From contig CM073886.1 of the NCBI GenBank assembly GCA_037176705.1, positions 8,576,001 through 8,640,000 on the forward strand: 64,000 nt of DNA, in the 5' to 3' direction. Source of the stretch: Molossus alvarezi (Eukaryota > Chordata > Mammalia > Chiroptera > Molossidae). How positions within the stretch are numbered: position 1 is the stretch's first letter; each line of letters begins with the position of its first letter. Made by a program: the position numbers and the translations under genes. Below are positions 50,869 to 60,350 of the stretch, one piece after another. A model generated the notes under the pieces. It did not search any database. It had not been told where the DNA came from and worked only from the letters and a program-made list of their open reading frames with translations.

Positions 50869-51005
50869 CCTCTCCTCCCCTCCCTCCCCTCCCCTCCCCT
50901 CCCCTCCCCTTCCCCTCCCCTCCCCTCACCCCTCCCCTCCCCTCCCCTCACCCCTCCCCTCCCCTCCCTCCCCTCCCCTCCCCTCCCCTCCCCTTCCCTC
51001 CCCTC
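50869..51005. repeat. (CCCCT)n pentanucleotide tract
   Basis: About 137 bases of CCCTCCCCTC-type repeats broken by CCTTCC, CACCCC and short units. The minus strand has runs of GGGGA, a G-quadruplex pattern. Frames on both strands through it are meaningless. Confidence 0.96.
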
Positions 51006-51146
51006 AACTGAAAACACAGACACACAGACTCCTTTCCCAGTAGGTCTCACAGCTAAGACTGTGAACATTCTGGCCAATGGAATACAATGAAAAATCAGCA
51101 AGGGGACATCAGGCAGCATTTTGTTCCTAATAAGAATAGAAACGTG

Positions 51147-51355
51147 TAGCCCGGCTGGTGTGGCTCAGTGGTTGAGTGTCGACCCATGTACCAAGGGGTC
51201 GCCGGTTCCATTCCCAATCAGGGCACATGCCCGGTTGTGAGCCAAATCTCCAGTGAGGGGCATGTAGGAGGCAGCCAATCGATGTTCTATCTCATCGATG
51301 TTTCTATCTCTCCCTCCTTCTCCCTTCCTCTCTCTCTAAAATCAATAAAGAAAAA
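51147..51355 (+). mobile_element. Ves-type tRNA-derived SINE (type A)
   Basis: GTAGCCCGGCTGGTGTGGCTCAG, with A box TGTGGCTCAGTGG and B-box-like GGTTCCATTCCC, GGGCACATGCCC, TAGGAGGCAGCCAATCGATGTTC, TCATCGATGTTTCT and a short A-rich end. AATAGAAACGTG (51135-51146) and AATAGAGACATG (51356-51367) flank it, a target-site duplication with two changes. The tail lacks the type-B hairpin. Confidence 0.93.
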
Positions 51356-51367
51356 AATAGAGACATG

Positions 51368-51849
51368 CACCAGGAGCCTCACCCAGGAGGGGGCGTGCAG
51401 ACCGGGAGCCGGGCGGCTCTGAGAGGCGACGGATGTGGCCAGCACCTTGAGGATGGAGCCGACACCGGGAAGAACTTGGGTCTGCAATTTTACCTTGAGC
51501 TATTGACCCGGTCCTGGGTGGCCCACTTCTCCTCTTCTGGTTCTGACAGAAAACAAACTCCACCTGCTGTTTAGGCCCCTTTTCACGGGGTGTTCTGATC
51601 CTCACAGATAAAAGCATTCTTTTCTGAAACCTAGTGAGATCAAGTAAACGTGTGTGTCTGCCCCCTACCGGTTATGAAACCCTTGGTGAAATGTCCTCTC
51701 TGGACCCTAACTTCACAAACGCTGACGGGGCGACTGTGGCCACCTCCCTGGCTGTGGCTTCATCGAGACAGTAAGTGTGTTACTGCGCCAGGCAGAGGGG
51801 GTGTTACCAGACGCCGGGACTTCTTTCTCAGGCCCAACTGACAGGTAGG
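51368..51849. other. Unassigned sequence with a CTCF-like motif
   Basis: No transposon or gene recognised apart from the CTCF-like motif at 51658-51671. Confidence 0.35.
51658..51671 (-). promoter_or_regulatory. CTCF-like motif
   Basis: The reverse strand reads CCGGTAGGGGGCAG, one base from the CTCF core CCASYAGRKGGCRS. It lies in unassigned sequence. Motif evidence only. Confidence 0.42.
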
Positions 51850-52072
51850 AGTTACAGGTCCAGCCTTTGGAATCACACAGCATACGCTTGACTCTGGGTC
51901 CTAACACTTCGTTTGTGACCTTGAGCAAGTCACTTGACTGGAACCTCGTTTTCCCAAAGTGCAGAATGGGCATAACATTAGCCTCTGCTTCCCGGGCTGT
52001 TGTAAAGATTCAGGAAGAAATTGCCGGTAAAGACCTTGACAGAGACGCAATGATAACAGCATTCAGTATTTG
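51850..52072 (+). mobile_element. MIR SINE
   Basis: Sense MIR with TCCAGCCTTTGGAATCACACAGC, then GTTTGTGACCTTGAGCAAGTCACTTGACTGG, GTGCAGAATGGGCATAACATTAGCC and GTTGTAAAGATTCAGG. The 3' end is worn. Confidence 0.78.
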
Positions 52073-52674
52073 TTAACTATTGATTTTATGTTGAATTAAT
52101 CGTCTGGAAAGAAAATGATGAAGTCGATGAGAAATGAAGCTGTGGTTTCACTGTTCCCAGCCTCACTCCCTCCTTCAAACAGAAGCTAAGATATACCCCG
52201 TCCCCAGCCCAGCTCACCTCAGACACTGCTTGCACAAAGGTCACCCTGCTCCCTTGCCGGTGGTGGCAACGATGAGGAAGGGCACGTGACCCACCTCTGG
52301 CCAGCGGCCAGACCGCTGGGTGGCGGTCAGCGATGTCTTCTGTGGCCCAGGACAGCGCCCGGAAGGGAGGCTGTCCCTCCTTGGTCCGCAGTGGTAACCA
52401 CAAAGGCTACGGGCATTGCCCGACGGCCTGAGGAGGCAGCCAGCCCCAAGCACTGTGCAGAGGTGAGCAGAAGCAGTCTGGGCCGTTGAAGAGGCTGAGC
52501 TATTAGCCATCCGTCCTCAAACCCACCCTACCCAGAAGTCCACACAACACGCTGGGTGGCCATGCATGTCTGTGCTGTTGAAGCCAGTCGAGAGAGGTTT
52601 CTGTCGCCTGTGACCAAAAGCATCTGAATTGCTGCGTGTGGGCCCAGTTCACATGTGAAGTCACGGAACGTGGA
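52073..52674. other. Unassigned sequence
   Basis: No gene or transposon recognised. Frames at 52086-52403 and 52241-52510 (minus) lack domains. Confidence 0.35.
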
Positions 52675-52790
52675 ATGATAGAGGTCAGGGAGCTCATCTT
52701 GTCCCTGTTACATAAATGAGAAGATGAAGGCCCAGAGATGGGGGCCACTGGCCCCAGGACACACAGCCAGTAGGGAGCACAGTGCACTCC
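52675..52790 (-). mobile_element. MIR-like SINE fragment
   Basis: GTCCCTGTTACATAAATGAGAAGATGAAGGCCCAGAGATGG followed by CAGGACACACAGCCAGTAGGGAGC: reversed MIR/MIR3 core. Confidence 0.65.
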
Positions 52791-53974
52791 CATGTGCTTC
52801 TGGTTCTTAAACCTTCTCCCGTGTACCCCACTGCCAGGGCCTAGGAAGAGGAATGGTTGACATTAACTGGGAAGAAGGAAGAGAATGAACACCAAAAAGC
52901 AGTACTTCCTGAAGACCCTTCGAGAATTCAGGTGGTTCCCTCGGAGCCCCGGGCGCTCGGCCAGCCTCTCGCTCCGCCGGGCTCAGCTCTGTGTTCTCCA
53001 CCCTGTGGTGTATGTATGTGGCACTAAAAGCCAGCATGAGGCCTGATACGCTCCGCTCCGGGACGAGCGGTAGAGCAGGGTGACCGGGCACCGGTGAAAC
53101 CCGACCGTACGCTGAAATGCAGTACTCGCAGCACTGAGCACCAGGACAGCTGCTCGGACACCCGGACACCTGGCGTCCGACACCCGCCGGAACCCCGGCA
53201 TCGGCACACCCAGGAGACATCAGTGCTTGTCTTCCTGGCCAGGTGGAGACTGAGGACTCCTCACACATACCGTGCGGGGCTGGCCTTGACCCCGGGCTCT
53301 GACTCCCGTGAGAGCAACATTCCCACGGGGAGGGCGAGCCCTGTGGCTGAGGCTCCCCGCTCACCCGTGCCTGGGTCTCCATTCTGGGTACATGCGAATC
53401 CTCCACGTACCTTTCTCGGCACACACAGCTTGAAGGTGGGGTCGTGCGATTAGTTCTGGCCAATTGGTTGTAGGCAGAACGGATGCATATTTCTTCCGGG
53501 TCAGAGCATTTCACTGCTGGTGTGAAGCGTCCAGTTTCTCGTCCCTGCCTTAGCAATCGTGGAAATGGAGACGATGCAAGATGGAGCAACCAGGGCTCTG
53601 TATCACCCCGTGAAGACAGCCGCCGAGAGAGTGGCCGCCACGGTGAGGAGCAGACTTCTGTGAAAGTCACCGAGACTCCAGAGCTGCAGAAAGAGTCTAG
53701 CTGACGTGGGGTCTCGGGGGCGACAGTGACAGCCACCCACACCCATAGCACTGACTGTGTGGGGAACTGACTGCCTGGGTGCTGCATTCTGTGGGTCTCA
53801 CATCATTTGAATCCCACACACCTTACGAGAGAAGATTGGGGACTTCCTCAGGGGCAAATACCAAACACACAGCTTTACTGTGAATTCTCATCCCCAAGCT
53901 AATCTTACTCCAAAATCTGATAAGCCTTTGTTGTTAAACAAGGCGGGGGGGGGGCTCACAGAGGAAAAATATTT
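52791..53974. other. Unassigned GC-rich sequence, partly an old repeat
   Basis: From about 53450 to 53700 phrases such as CTGGCCAATTGGTTG and ATGGAGACGATGCAAGATGGAGC resemble a common mammalian LTR-like repeat that I cannot name. The 326-codon minus frame at 52807-53787 runs through this block without a domain and is not called a gene. Confidence 0.35.
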
Positions 53975-54205
53975 TATAGTATATTGAAAAAAATAAGATA
54001 CGAAAACCTGTATGTAAGATGACCTCAATTATTTTCACACACAAAGAAAGAGACAGAGAATGGAGTTGAACCACAGTATAGACAGTTGAAATCTTTAATG
54101 GGTGGTTTTATGGAAAATTTTTATTTCATGTTTCTAACATCTTTTAGGTCTTCTACAATACGTACACATTTTATAATCAGAAAATGCATTTTTTTAAATG
54201 TAAGA
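53975..54205 (+). mobile_element. L1M-type 3' end
   Basis: TAGTATATTGAAAAAAATAAG near 53977, GGGTGGTTTTATGGAAAATTTTTATTTC near 54100, and TTCTACAATACGTACACATTTTATAATCAGAAAATGC near 54151: the sense 3' terminus of an old L1. Confidence 0.6.
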
Positions 54206-54264
54206 TAGTACCCCAAACAGAATGTGCATTACTGATATCTACAGCCCAAGAAGACGCAAGGTGT

Positions 54265-54545
54265 GATGGAGAACAAATGCTTGCTAAGCCCCTACCATGG
54301 GTCTTAACTTTCCTCTATGTTATGGCCTTTAATCCTTTCAATGACCCTGAGAAATAAGGATTAATTTTTCCAATTTACATTTCTTGACTTTTTCAGCACA
54401 TGCTAAGTACCAGACACAAGCCAAGCAGGGCTGTAAGCAGGGGTCTGGATCCCCATCTCACAGAGAGGGAAACAGACACCCAGAAGCTAAGGAGGTCGGC
54501 CTCATAGGTGATCCACTGACTTTCCAAGTCGTAGAATTTAGAACG
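54265..54545 (-). mobile_element. MIR SINE fragments
   Basis: Reversed MIR: CTTGCTAAGCCCCTACCATGGG near 54281, GTTATGGCCTTTAATCC near 54319 and GAGAAATAAGGATTAATTTTTCC. A second core near 54450 has CCCATCTCACAGAGAGGGAAACAGACACCCAGAAGC. Confidence 0.65.
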
Positions 54546-55057
54546 AAATTAATATGTTTCCGACAAAAAGGTCATTATGTTTGCCATGGTACCGTGCAGA
54601 GTAGCTGGGTATTTGAAGAAAACTGTTTGATATTTGCATATCTTTACATCTTGCTCTAAATGGTATCGTTTCTTTTAAATAGACTTAAGCAACTATGAAT
54701 AATTAGCAATTAATAATCATTGTGCCTCATTAACTTAATAAAGGGTTGTGTCTATAGAAAATGCAGAGCTAATTGGAAAAGAAAGTGAAGTGAACACTTC
54801 TGCACGCTCACGGGGACGATCTGCCCGTTGGGAAGAGATGCCTCTGGACTGGAAAACTGCTCACCTGGGGCCAGTGACCCAGCGGCTCACCTACGGCCAA
54901 ATGGGAAGCTGGGGAGCCGGCCTTGTCAACTCACACCTGTAAAGAGCCTTCTCGCTAACCAAGCAGAAATCTCAGGAAACCGAAACAAAACAACGTAGAG
55001 AATGTGGGCATCTGAGAGCTGCCATTCACAGAAGCAGCGCTGCGGGGAGATAAACAC
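54546..55057. other. Unassigned AT-rich sequence
   Basis: No gene or transposon recognised. The 54650-54740 part is notably AT-rich with AATTAGCAATTAATAATC. It leads into the G-rich minisatellite. Confidence 0.35.
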
Positions 55058-56085
55058 AGGGCAGGCGGCCCTTTGGCCAGGCGGGGGAGGGCAGGCGGGG
55101 GGAGGGCAGGGGGAGGAGGGCAGGCGGGGGAGGCCAGGCGGGGGGAGGGCCAGGCGGGGGGAGGGCAGGCGGGGGGAGGGCAGGCGGGGGGAGGCCAGGC
55201 GGGGGGAGGGCCAGGCGGGGGGAGGGCAGGCGGGGGGAGGGCAGGCGGGGGGAGGGCAGGCGGCCCTTTGGCCAGGCGGGGGGAGGGCAGGCGGGGGGAG
55301 GCCAGGGGGGGGAGGCCAGGCGGGGGGAGGGCCAGGCGGGGGGAGGGCAGGCGGGGGGAGGGCAGGCGGGGGGAGGCCAGGGGGGGAGGCCAGGCGGGGG
55401 GAGGGCAGGCGGGGGGAGGGCAGGCGGGGGGAGGCCAGGCGGGGGGAGGCCGGGGGGGGAGGGCAGGCGGCCCTTTGGCCAGGCGGGGGAGGGCAGGCGG
55501 GGGGAGGGCAGGTGGGGGGAGGGCAGGCGGGGGGAGGCCAGGGGTGGGGAGGCCAGGCAGGGGGAGGGCAGGCGGGGGAGGGCAGGCGGGGGGAGGCCGG
55601 GGGGGGGAGGGCAGGGGGGGAGGCCAGGCAGGGGGAGGGCAGGCGGGGGAGGGCAGGCGGGGGGAGGCCGGGGGGGGGAGGGCAGGGGGGGAGGCCAGGC
55701 GGGGGGGGGCCAGGCGGGGGGAGGGCAGGCGGGGGAGGGCCAGGTGGGGGGAGGGCAGGCGGGGGGAGGGCAGGCGGGGGGAGGCCAGGGGGGGAGGGCA
55801 GGCGGGGGGAGGGCAGGCGGGGGGAGGCCAGGGGTGGGGAGGCCAGGCGGGGGGAGGGCAGGCGGGGGAGGGCAGGCGGGGGGAGGCTAGGGGGGGAGGG
55901 CAGGCGGCCCTTTGGCCAGGCGGGGGGGAGGGCAGGCGGGGGGAGGCCAGGGGGGGGAGGCCAGGCGGGGGGAGGGCAGGCGGGAGAGGGCCAGGCGGGG
56001 GGAGGGCAGGCGGGGGGAGGGCAGGCGGGGGGAGGGCAGGCGGGGGGAGGCCAGGGGTGGGGAGGCCAGGCGGGGGGAGGGCAGG
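55058..56085. repeat. 15-bp very G-rich minisatellite with higher-order units
   Basis: About 1,030 bases of tandem units near GGGCAGGCGGGGGGA (15 bases; some 14 or 16), with GAGGCCAGGCGGGG variants. A landmark CCCTTTGGCC, which breaks the G runs, occurs at 55069, 55264, 55471 and 55908, spaced 195, 207 and 437 bases. A 71-base block is repeated in tandem at 55551-55621 and 55622-55692. Runs of 5-9 G every 15 bases fit G-quadruplex formation. The long frames across it (up to 421 codons, both strands) arise because the period is a multiple of three and stops are absent. Confidence 0.97.
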
Positions 56086-56849
56086 GATAAAATGCCACCC
56101 CAGCACTAATCCAGAGACACTGGCTCTGAGGGAGCAACAGATCCACTGTCTCCGTTTTGCTGCCCTTGGTCTGTCCTCTGGCCAAGAAGATTGCAACAGC
56201 TTCCTAAATGGTCTCCCCACCCCCAGCCTTGCTCCCCAGTCCTAATGGCAGCCACAAGGGAAAACTGACCCTATTGTCCCCTGCGCCCCCCTTGTTGGCG
56301 GCTCGGTGCCCTGGGGCAAGGCCTGCTCTCTTCTCCACGCTGGACGCTGCTGGCCCACGACTGTCCCCGACTCTGCAGATCAGTGAGCCCACTCGGCCTC
56401 CTCTTCCTTCGCAAGGGTCACTCCAACGTGGCCACCATTTCTGCTAGTGACATCTGGACCTGTGGCTCCTGTAACCCCGGGGTCCTCTGGAGGGCACCTG
56501 CAAAGCTTGGCTCACAGAGGGACACTCTTGAGTGTGAGGCCTGGAGGCCCGTCGGGGGGCCGCTGCAGTGTCTGGGCGGGCAGTACGCGCCCCTGGATGC
56601 GGGGCGCTCAGCACGGGCGCAGAGCAGGGCTGGGAGCTGCTGGCTGCGAGAAACCACTCCGGGTTCTCACCACCCGCTCCACGCCGGACCCACCCTGCCT
56701 GTGTCATCGCTTCCCCCGAGCCACAGCCTCGCCTACCGGGCTGCGGGCAGGAGCCTCCCTCTCTTCACACCACCCGGGCCTGGGGTGTCTGCTCAGCCAC
56801 TGGGCAGGAATCCCTTGGTGTGTGAGCACAGAGGCAGCAGATGGTACTG
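56086..56849. other. Unassigned GC-rich sequence
   Basis: No gene or transposon recognised. Frames of 186 and 190 codons on plus (56383-57007) overlap in two frames and lack domains. Confidence 0.35.
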
Positions 56850-57050
56850 TGGCTACACGTGTGGACACTGGACAGGACCCCGGCCTGAACTGGGCTCCGC
56901 CACTTTGCAGCTCCGTGGCTGTGGACAAGTCCCGCGCACTGGCCCTCCTCAGTGAGACGGGCAGAGCAGTAACCGCACTCTACGGTTTGGGGACACGCAG
57001 TGCCTAGAGCCAGGCACGTGCTGAACGCCGCACACGTGAGAGTTCTCATT
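56850..57050 (+). mobile_element. MIR SINE
   Basis: Sense MIR: GACCCCGGCCTGAACTGGGCTCCGCCACTTTGCAGCTCCGTGGCTGTGGACAAGTCCC, then CCTCCTCAGTGAGACGGG and TGCCTAGAGCCAGGCACGTGC. CpG-rich, but the order of blocks is right. Confidence 0.65.
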
Positions 57051-57289
57051 GCCGTGGCGTCTGGTGGAGGCCGTGCCACGCTGCCCACAAGGCCCAGCCC
57101 ATCGGCCTCCGTCTAATACTGCCAGGACTTCGAATGAGCGCGCCTGAACAGACGGCAGGTGACGCCCTCCCCACCACGCAGAGAGCAGCAGTCTGGTGAT
57201 CAGGAAGTGTCAGGATGCAGGGAAGTCACCTGTGCCTGTCTGTCCCTCAGCCTGTGCTGTCCACTGCACAGGCCAGGGCACCGCCTACG

Positions 57290-57490
57290 GTTCCCTCTGC
57301 AGCAGAGATTTCTCTCTGAAACGCCTGCTTCCTGCCCTTCCCTGGGTGATCCCCCATGCCCTGCCAGCCTCTGCAGAGTGTCCCCTCTTTGGGAAGATTG
57401 CCCTGACGGCCACAGGCTGGGTCACACACCTCTGCAGAGTGTCCCCTCTTTGGGAAGATTGCCCTGACGGCCACAGGCTGTGCTTCTCTT
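57290..57490 (+). mobile_element. L2-like fragment with an internal tandem duplication
   Basis: L2-like phrases (GTGTCCCCTCTTTGGGAAG, GATTGCCCTGACGGCC) recall the L2 3' UTR. The 52-base block from CCTCTGCAGAGTG to CACAGGCTG occurs twice without change at 57368-57419 and 57429-57480, a period of 61 bases. L2 identity is plausible but weak. Confidence 0.45.
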
Positions 57491-57641
57491 TATCCCGGCC
57501 ACACCGCAGGACAGGCTGGGCTCTGCTGCGACCTCAGGGGCCGAAACCAAGGCGTTTGCTTTCTCGCTCCCAGGGCTTGACCAGCCAGCTTCACCAGCCT
57601 CGCTCTAGGGCCCAGACGGACCAAGCCGCCTCTGTCCAGAA

Positions 57642-57904
57642 CGGTGATTTTCAACCTTTGCATCTCAGGGCGCACATAAACTAATTACTAAAATTCTGCA
57701 GCACACCAAAAAGTATGGTTTTTGCCGATCTGACAACAAAATTGAAAAAGGTACAGTTTTGATTCATTCACACTGGATGATTGTTGTGTTGCCTGTTGTC
57801 AGTGTTGTATTCGACAATCTAAGGGGAAAGAGGTCAGTGCCCCTGACTGAACAGTCAGGGTTACATTGTAACGATTCTTGCAGCACACCAGTTGGCAATT
57901 GCTG
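57642..57904. mobile_element. Non-autonomous hAT transposon (MITE), 263 bp
   Basis: The left end CGGTGATTTTCAACC and the reverse of the right end CAGCAATTGCCAAC are worn versions of the hAT end CAGTGGTTCTCAACC. The interior has CTGCAGCACACC near 57697, CTGACAACAAAATTG near 57729 and TTGTCAGTGTTGTATTCGAC near 57796, then CTTGCAGCACACCAGTTGG at the right. GTCCAGAA (57634-57641) and GTCCGGAA (57905-57912) flank it, an 8-bp duplication with one change, the length expected of hAT. No transposase is present, so it was moved by a relative. Confidence 0.82.
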
Positions 57905-57912
57905 GTCCGGAA

Positions 57913-58289
57913 CATTGCCTGGGGGCATGGCAGAGGGTAACAAGGGTCACTGTGGCAGGGAGCTTAGCATTGACTTATTCATAAGGTAGAACTTGTCCTA
58001 TTAGCTCATGTTTTGTTGTCCCAAAGCAAGCCACATGACCAAACCGGACTCCAAGGGGACAGAAAGCATAGCCCTCCCGTAAGACCCTCCTAATGGTAAA
58101 TGTCACCGTGTCCATCAACGTGGCTCTCCTTACATTATAACATGGTGAGCCATTGACATCTCTGTCTTACCCACTGTGCACTTCTAACTTCTACAGGCTT
58201 TGGGCTTTATCTCAGGACATTGCCTCACGCGGTACCTGCACCAAATAGGCACCTGACATCGGCAGGTTGAACAGACAAATAAAGAAATG
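57913..58289. other. Unassigned sequence
   Basis: Nothing recognised. It may include the start of the L2 that is clear from 58290. Confidence 0.35.
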
Positions 58290-58790
58290 CCTGAACGAAA
58301 TCCATCCTGACTCCTCTTACCTTCTACTGCGCAGAGACAGCTCACTGGCATGACTGCTCCAGCCACAAAGGCTTTTTTTCCGTAAAACGCCAGGCTCACT
58401 TTCCTGCACAGGGCCTTTGCACATGCTACCCTTTCTTTCTCAGGGCCACTCTCCCTGAAATCCAGGTACACCAGCTAGGCCTTCCTTAACCACCTCATTT
58501 CCAAGAACCCTCCAACCACAGCCCTCTCTGGCCTCACCTCACATTTCATTTCCTCCACGTTCTCACTGTAGTAAATTACGTTGTTGACCTGTTTGCTTCC
58601 TTAGTGTCTGACTCCCTGCTGACAGCGTGGCTCCATGAGGCAGGGCTCTTGGCTGTGCTGTTGACTACTGAAGCCCTAGAACAGGAATAGTATTTGCAGT
58701 CAGTGGACACTAAATATAGATTTGTTGAGTTAATAAATAATTGAATGAATGAATAAATAAATATGTAAATACACAATTTATTGCCACAGT
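58290..58790 (+). mobile_element. L2 LINE 3' region
   Basis: Sense L2: CAGGGCCTTTGCACATGC near 58407, CAGGGCCACTCTCCCTGAAATCC near 58441, GGCCTTCCTTAACC near 58478, GACAGCGTGGCTCCATGAGGCAGGGCTCTTGGC near 58621, TAGATTTGTTGAGTTAATAAATAATTGAATGAATGAATAAATAAA at the end. A well-preserved L2 tail. Confidence 0.88.
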
Positions 58791-59268
58791 ATGGAGAACA
58801 AACTACCAAAAAATACTCTCTGCTTACTACAGAAAATAGCATCTAGGGAAAAGTAATACATTAGCTCAGACTCCCCTGGAATTTTTTTTTTAAGATCCTC
58901 AACCCATCAAGATGAGCCCTGACACCCTTCTCAAATATATTATGACAAGGAAAATAACGGTGGACTAAATGTTTAATTAATGTTTATTATTGCCAGCATA
59001 TTAGTTTGCAGTCACATTTATGACCCAATACAGTTGCTGTCTCTGTGAGTGGCAGGTGCTCTCCGGGCACCAGGGCCTCTGCATAAGCAGGGAGCGAGGG
59101 CGTCTCTGCAGTGGTCCAGCCCCTCGTGCGGTGACCGCACGGCCTCGGAAGGCCCCAGGACCGCCCAGCCGTTCACGCGGGAGCCAGTGAGAATCAGCTG
59201 CACACAGACTGTGCTGGGCTCGGCAGGGGTAGGCTGGGAGTGAGCGAGCACATGGCTGCATTTATTCA
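58791..59268. other. Unassigned sequence
   Basis: No gene recognised. An AT-rich unique-looking stretch (58955-59040, with TTTAATTAATG) is followed by GC-rich sequence. Confidence 0.35.
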
Positions 59269-59284
59269 CTCAACAAACATTTTT

Positions 59285-59526
59285 TTTTTTTTTTTAACTT
59301 TTTTTTGTTTTTCCATTTTTTGTTCAGATAGAGTGGGAGGGGGAGAGAGGAAGAGAGAGAGAGAGAAACATCGACGTGAAGGGACACATCGAGTGGCTGC
59401 CACCCGCACGACCAACCAGGGCCGGGGACAAACTGCAACCGAGGTACGTGCCCTTAGCGGGAACCGAACCCGGGTCTCTCTGTACCGCAGGCCGACGCTC
59501 CAACCGCTGAGCCAAACCGGCCAGGG
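59285..59526 (-). mobile_element. Ves-type tRNA-derived SINE (type B, shortened tail)
   Basis: Reversed copy. The plus strand starts with a T run, then TTCCATTTTTTGTTCAGATAG, the GA-rich block, CATCGACGTGAAGGGACACATCGAG, GCAACCGAGGTACGTGCCC, AACCGAACCCGGGTC (reversed B box) and CCAAACCGGCCAGGGC at the right end. CTCAACAAACATTTTT flanks it (59269-59284 and 59527-59542). The hairpin GTCCTCGGGTGAGGA of the other type-B copies is missing: its A tail follows directly after ATGGAAAAAC. Confidence 0.95.
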
Positions 59527-59542
59527 CTCAACAAACATTTTT

Positions 59543-60049
59543 ATCTCTAATCGTGAATGAAGTGTAGTGTTGGGTGGTGACTAAAGCAGAGATGAGTATA
59601 GAAAACGGGCCCGGTGCAGGCGCTCAAAGCCCACAGGCGTCACACGGGTGGTGAGCCACAGTGGCGGGTCTGAGCCTTGCTCACAGACACTGCTCCCCAC
59701 CAGCCTTCGTTTTCCTCACTCCTCACTCTTGCATTGTATCCACCGGCACGTGCTGCTGGCCCTCCCTCCAACACGCACCCAAATCCATCTACTCAGCCCC
59801 TGCTCTGCCTCCCCGTCTCATCTCTCCTCTGAGCATCTGCACCTCCCTCTTAGCACTCCTACCTGCCCCCAGACCATCCCCCACACAGCCCCTGCCCGAG
59901 CTGTCTGCAGGGGATCAGCTCCCTTCCCTCGGAATCCAGCGGAGGCTGCTGGCTGTGGCCAGGGAAGGGGCTGAGCAAGGTAATGCTCAAGTTTCTTTCA
60001 GCCCCTGGAGCCAGTGGCTCATTTATCCACGCCCCCGCCCCCCCCCCAT
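59543..60049. other. Unassigned sequence, possibly L2
   Basis: The 59660-59950 part has CT-rich phrases (CATCTACTCAGCCCCTGCTCTGCC) that might be a diverged sense L2. No gene is supported. Confidence 0.35.
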
Positions 60050-60350
60050 TCCACAGACACTGCTGAGGACCCCCTCTGGGCCAGGCGTGTTCCCACCATG
60101 GGCATTCGGCGGTGAACAAAACAGGTCCTTTGGTTGAAAGACCTTGCGATGCTTGGGGAGGAAGGCATTGAGTCGGCTCACTGGAGAGGATGATGACATG
60201 AGATGAGGGGGCTTGGCTTTCATGTCACGGGCCCATTTTAGTGAAAATGGAAAGAAAGGCCCCAGGAGGGGGTGACTGGGCTGAGACATGAATGATGATG
60301 TGAGCTAGATGAAGGGGTAGGGTGGTGGAAGGAAGGACAGGGCCCCACTG
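60050..60350 (-). mobile_element. L2 LINE, antisense
   Basis: Reversed L2 3' part: CAGACACTGCTGAGGACCCCCTCTGGGCCAGGCGTG, GGCGGTGAACAAAACAGGTCC near 60109, then GGGTGACTGGGCTGAGACATGAATGATG near 60270. Confidence 0.75.

Noticed and set aside
50869..51005. A CRISPR-like or regulated array in the tandem repeats
   Set aside because: No spacer variety and no fixed-length repeat-spacer pattern; these are simple tandem repeats of mammalian DNA.
52807..53787. A 326-codon minus-strand frame
   Set aside because: GC-rich DNA, no domain, no splice or promoter context, and its left part runs through an old repeat-like stretch. Length alone is not enough.
54926..56245. Frames of 362-421 codons across the 15-bp array (Gly/Arg or Pro/Leu-rich)
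   Set aside because: The same cause: the period is a multiple of three without stops. Products are low complexity on both strands.
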